Positions 5,774 to 6,866 of a stretch of 6,866 bases of DNA are shown here, one piece after another. Location: the NCBI GenBank assembly GCA_964444685.1, contig CAYUIG010000090.1, forward strand, positions 1-6,866, read 5' to 3'. Position numbers and translations under genes: made by a program. Origin of the DNA: CAYUIG01 sp964444685. Its GTDB lineage: Bacteria; Gemmatimonadota; Gemmatimonadetes; Longimicrobiales; RSA9. Each line of letters opens with the position of its first letter. Position 1 is the stretch's first letter. The notes beneath the pieces are model-generated. The model had not been told where the DNA came from, made no database searches, and worked only from the letters and a program-made list of their open reading frames with translations.

Positions 5774-6736
5774 ATGAAGCTCGGCGTCTTCGCTGTTCTG
5801 CTTTCAGACCGGCCGCTCGAGGCCGCGCTCGACCACGTGGTCGAACTCGGGCTGGATGCGGTCGAGATCGGCACGGGCGCCTATCCGGGCAATGCACACT
5901 GCGACCCCGTGACGCTGCTCGAGAGTTCGTCGAAGCTGCGCGCCTTCCGCACGGCCATCGAGAGCCGCGGACTCGAGATCAGTGCGCTGAGCTGCCACGG
6001 CAATCCGCTGCACCCGAAGCGCCCGATCGCGCGCGCACACCACGAGACGTTCGAGCAGACGCTGAAGCTCGCGAAGCGGCTCGATGTCGGAACCGTCATC
6101 ACCTTCAGCGGCTGCCCGGGCGCGGAGCCGCGTGCAACGGCGCCGTCGTGGATCACATCGCCGTGGCCGCCGGAATTCCTCGAGCAGCTCGAGTGGCAGT
6201 GGCAGGAGCGCGTGACGCCCTACTGGCGGGACGCGGCGAAGCTCGCGAAGCGGAACGGTGTGCGCGTGGCCATCGAGATGCACCCGAACTTCGTCGCGTA
6301 CAATCCCGAGACGATGCTGAAGCTGCGCGAGATCGCGCCGGACATCATCGGCTGCAACTTCGATCCCAGTCACATGTGGTGGCAGGGTATCGATCCGGTC
6401 GCGGCGATCCGTGCACTCGGCGACTCGATCTACCACGTGCACGCCAAGGACACGCGCATCGATGCGCGCAACACTGCGGTGAACGGCGTGCTCGATGCGA
6501 AGCGCTACACGCATGAAGCCGAGCGCTCCTGGATCTTCCGCACTGTAGGGTACGGCCACGACGCGCTGACATGGAAGGACATCGTGAGCACGCTGCGCAT
6601 GACCGGCTACGACCATGTGCTCAGCATCGAGCACGAGGACAGCCTGCTGTCACCGGGCGAGGGGCTGGCGAAGGCGGTGGCGTTCTTGAAGGACGTGGTG
6701 GTGCGTCAGAAGGCCGGCGAGGCCTACTGGGCGTAG
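5774..6736 (+). CDS. Sugar phosphate isomerase/epimerase family protein (xylose-isomerase-like TIM barrel)
   Basis: A 320-residue cytosolic TIM-barrel protein of the AP-endonuclease 2/IolE-like superfamily. It starts MKLGVFAVLLSDRPLEAALD and continues with DAVEIGTGAYPG, SCHGNPLHP and TFSGCPG. The divalent-metal ligands expected from D-tagatose 3-epimerase-type enzymes are present with conserved spacing: E168 (EMHP), D197 (NFDPSH), H223 (YHVHAKD) and E286 (SIEHED). The insert between H223 and E286 is long (63 residues, versus about 35 in the epimerase), as in a subgroup often annotated near Gfo/Idh/MocA dehydrogenases. Members isomerise or epimerise sugars, dehydrate inosose, or cleave keto-glycosides; which applies here cannot be told. 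Together with the dehydrogenases upstream it suggests an oxidised-sugar pathway. No Shine-Dalgarno is visible; the start is chosen because the first beta strand begins there. Confidence 0.93.
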   Translation: MKLGVFAVLLSDRPLEAALDHVVELGLDAVEIGTGAYPGNAHCDPVTLLESSSKLRAFRTAIESRGLEISALSCHGNPLHPKRPIARAHHETFEQTLKLAKRLDVGTVITFSGCPGAEPRATAPSWITSPWPPEFLEQLEWQWQERVTPYWRDAAKLAKRNGVRVAIEMHPNFVAYNPETMLKLREIAPDIIGCNFDPSHMWWQGIDPVAAIRALGDSIYHVHAKDTRIDARNTAVNGVLDAKRYTHEAERSWIFRTVGYGHDALTWKDIVSTLRMTGYDHVLSIEHEDSLLSPGEGLAKAVAFLKDVVVRQKAGEAYWA

Positions 6737-6743
6737 AGACGCG

Positions 6744-6866
6744 CTAGCCCTCGAACTCGAAGCGCGCGGAGCTGCGCTCGATCCGCACACGCGTCAGCAG
6801 GTTCATCAGTGCCGTCAGTGCGATGATGCCGCCAACCGCCCACCATGCGTAGGAAATGTCGCGGTT
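6744..6866 (-). CDS. Membrane protein, C-terminal fragment
   Basis: Reading the minus strand from the window edge gives 40 codons and a stop (TAG, complement of 6744-6746). The piece begins NRDISYAWW, has one hydrophobic transmembrane-like stretch (about YAWWAVGGIIALTALMNLL) and ends in a short charged tail, TRVRIERSSARFEFEG. The N-terminal remainder lies beyond the window and I do not recognise the family. It converges on the isomerase gene with only 7 bp between the two stop codons, so any terminator for either gene must lie inside the other. Positive residues just after the helix suggest a cytoplasmic C-terminus. The real reading frame is supported by the clean helix-plus-tail pattern and the tight convergent packing. 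Confidence 0.65.
   Translation of the reverse strand, partial: NRDISYAWWAVGGIIALTALMNLLTRVRIERSSARFEFEG

Noticed and set aside
5804..6634. 276-codon minus-strand open frame opposite the isomerase gene
   Set aside because: The opposite strand encodes a clear TIM-barrel protein with all metal ligands; the antisense translation is Arg-rich without motifs.
6737..6790. Rho-independent terminator between the convergent genes
   Set aside because: Only a short AGCGC/GCGCT pairing is visible, with no T-run on either strand and just 7 bp between stop codons.

Overview
This is a GC-rich, densely coded bacterial segment. The mix of gene families (GMC oxidoreductase with a Tat-exported small subunit, choice-of-anchor B protein, Gfo/Idh/MocA dehydrogenase, sugar phosphate isomerase/epimerase) is typical of soil or sediment Gemmatimonadota and similar phyla. 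That placement is an inference from gene content and codon use; no marker gene is present. A run of exactly 100 N shows it is a draft or metagenome assembly.

Layout, left to right: (1) the 3' end of a GMC-family flavin oxidoreductase (1-224, +); (2) a 70-bp spacer with a heptamer array (RGTCTGG units ending in TTTACG); (3) a secreted double beta-propeller protein, seven FG-GAP-like blades fused to a choice-of-anchor B / LVIVD domain (295-2789, +), interrupted near its 3' end by an assembly gap (2603-2702) flanked by identical 55-bp sequences; (4) a 99-bp spacer made almost entirely of the same heptamers, now as an inverted pair that ends 3 nt before the next start codon; (5) a Tat-exported gluconate 2-dehydrogenase subunit 3 family protein (2889-3491, +), the expected partner of the GMC subunit; (6) an unrelated intergenic inverted-repeat element with 29-bp arms (3512-3649); (7) a Gfo/Idh/MocA oxidoreductase (3671-4807, +) overlapping by ATGA with (8) a secreted phosphodiesterase/alkaline-phosphatase-superfamily enzyme (4804-5688, +); (9) a sugar phosphate isomerase/epimerase (5774-6736, +); (10) the C-terminal 40 residues of a convergent membrane protein (6744-6866, -).

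Working together (inference): GMC plus subunit 3 would form a periplasmic FAD-dependent sugar or polyol dehydrogenase. The cytosolic Gfo/Idh/MocA dehydrogenase and the TIM-barrel isomerase/epimerase would process the resulting keto-sugar or inositol-type intermediate. The exported phosphodiesterase could release phosphate or cleave a phosphoester of the substrate. No cytochrome, transporter or regulator is visible, so substrate and electron acceptor remain open.

The most unusual content is non-coding. Two distinct intergenic repeat families occur within 3.5 kb, and one of them flanks the gene that separates the two dehydrogenase subunits. I found no RNA gene, CRISPR array, transposase or phage gene.
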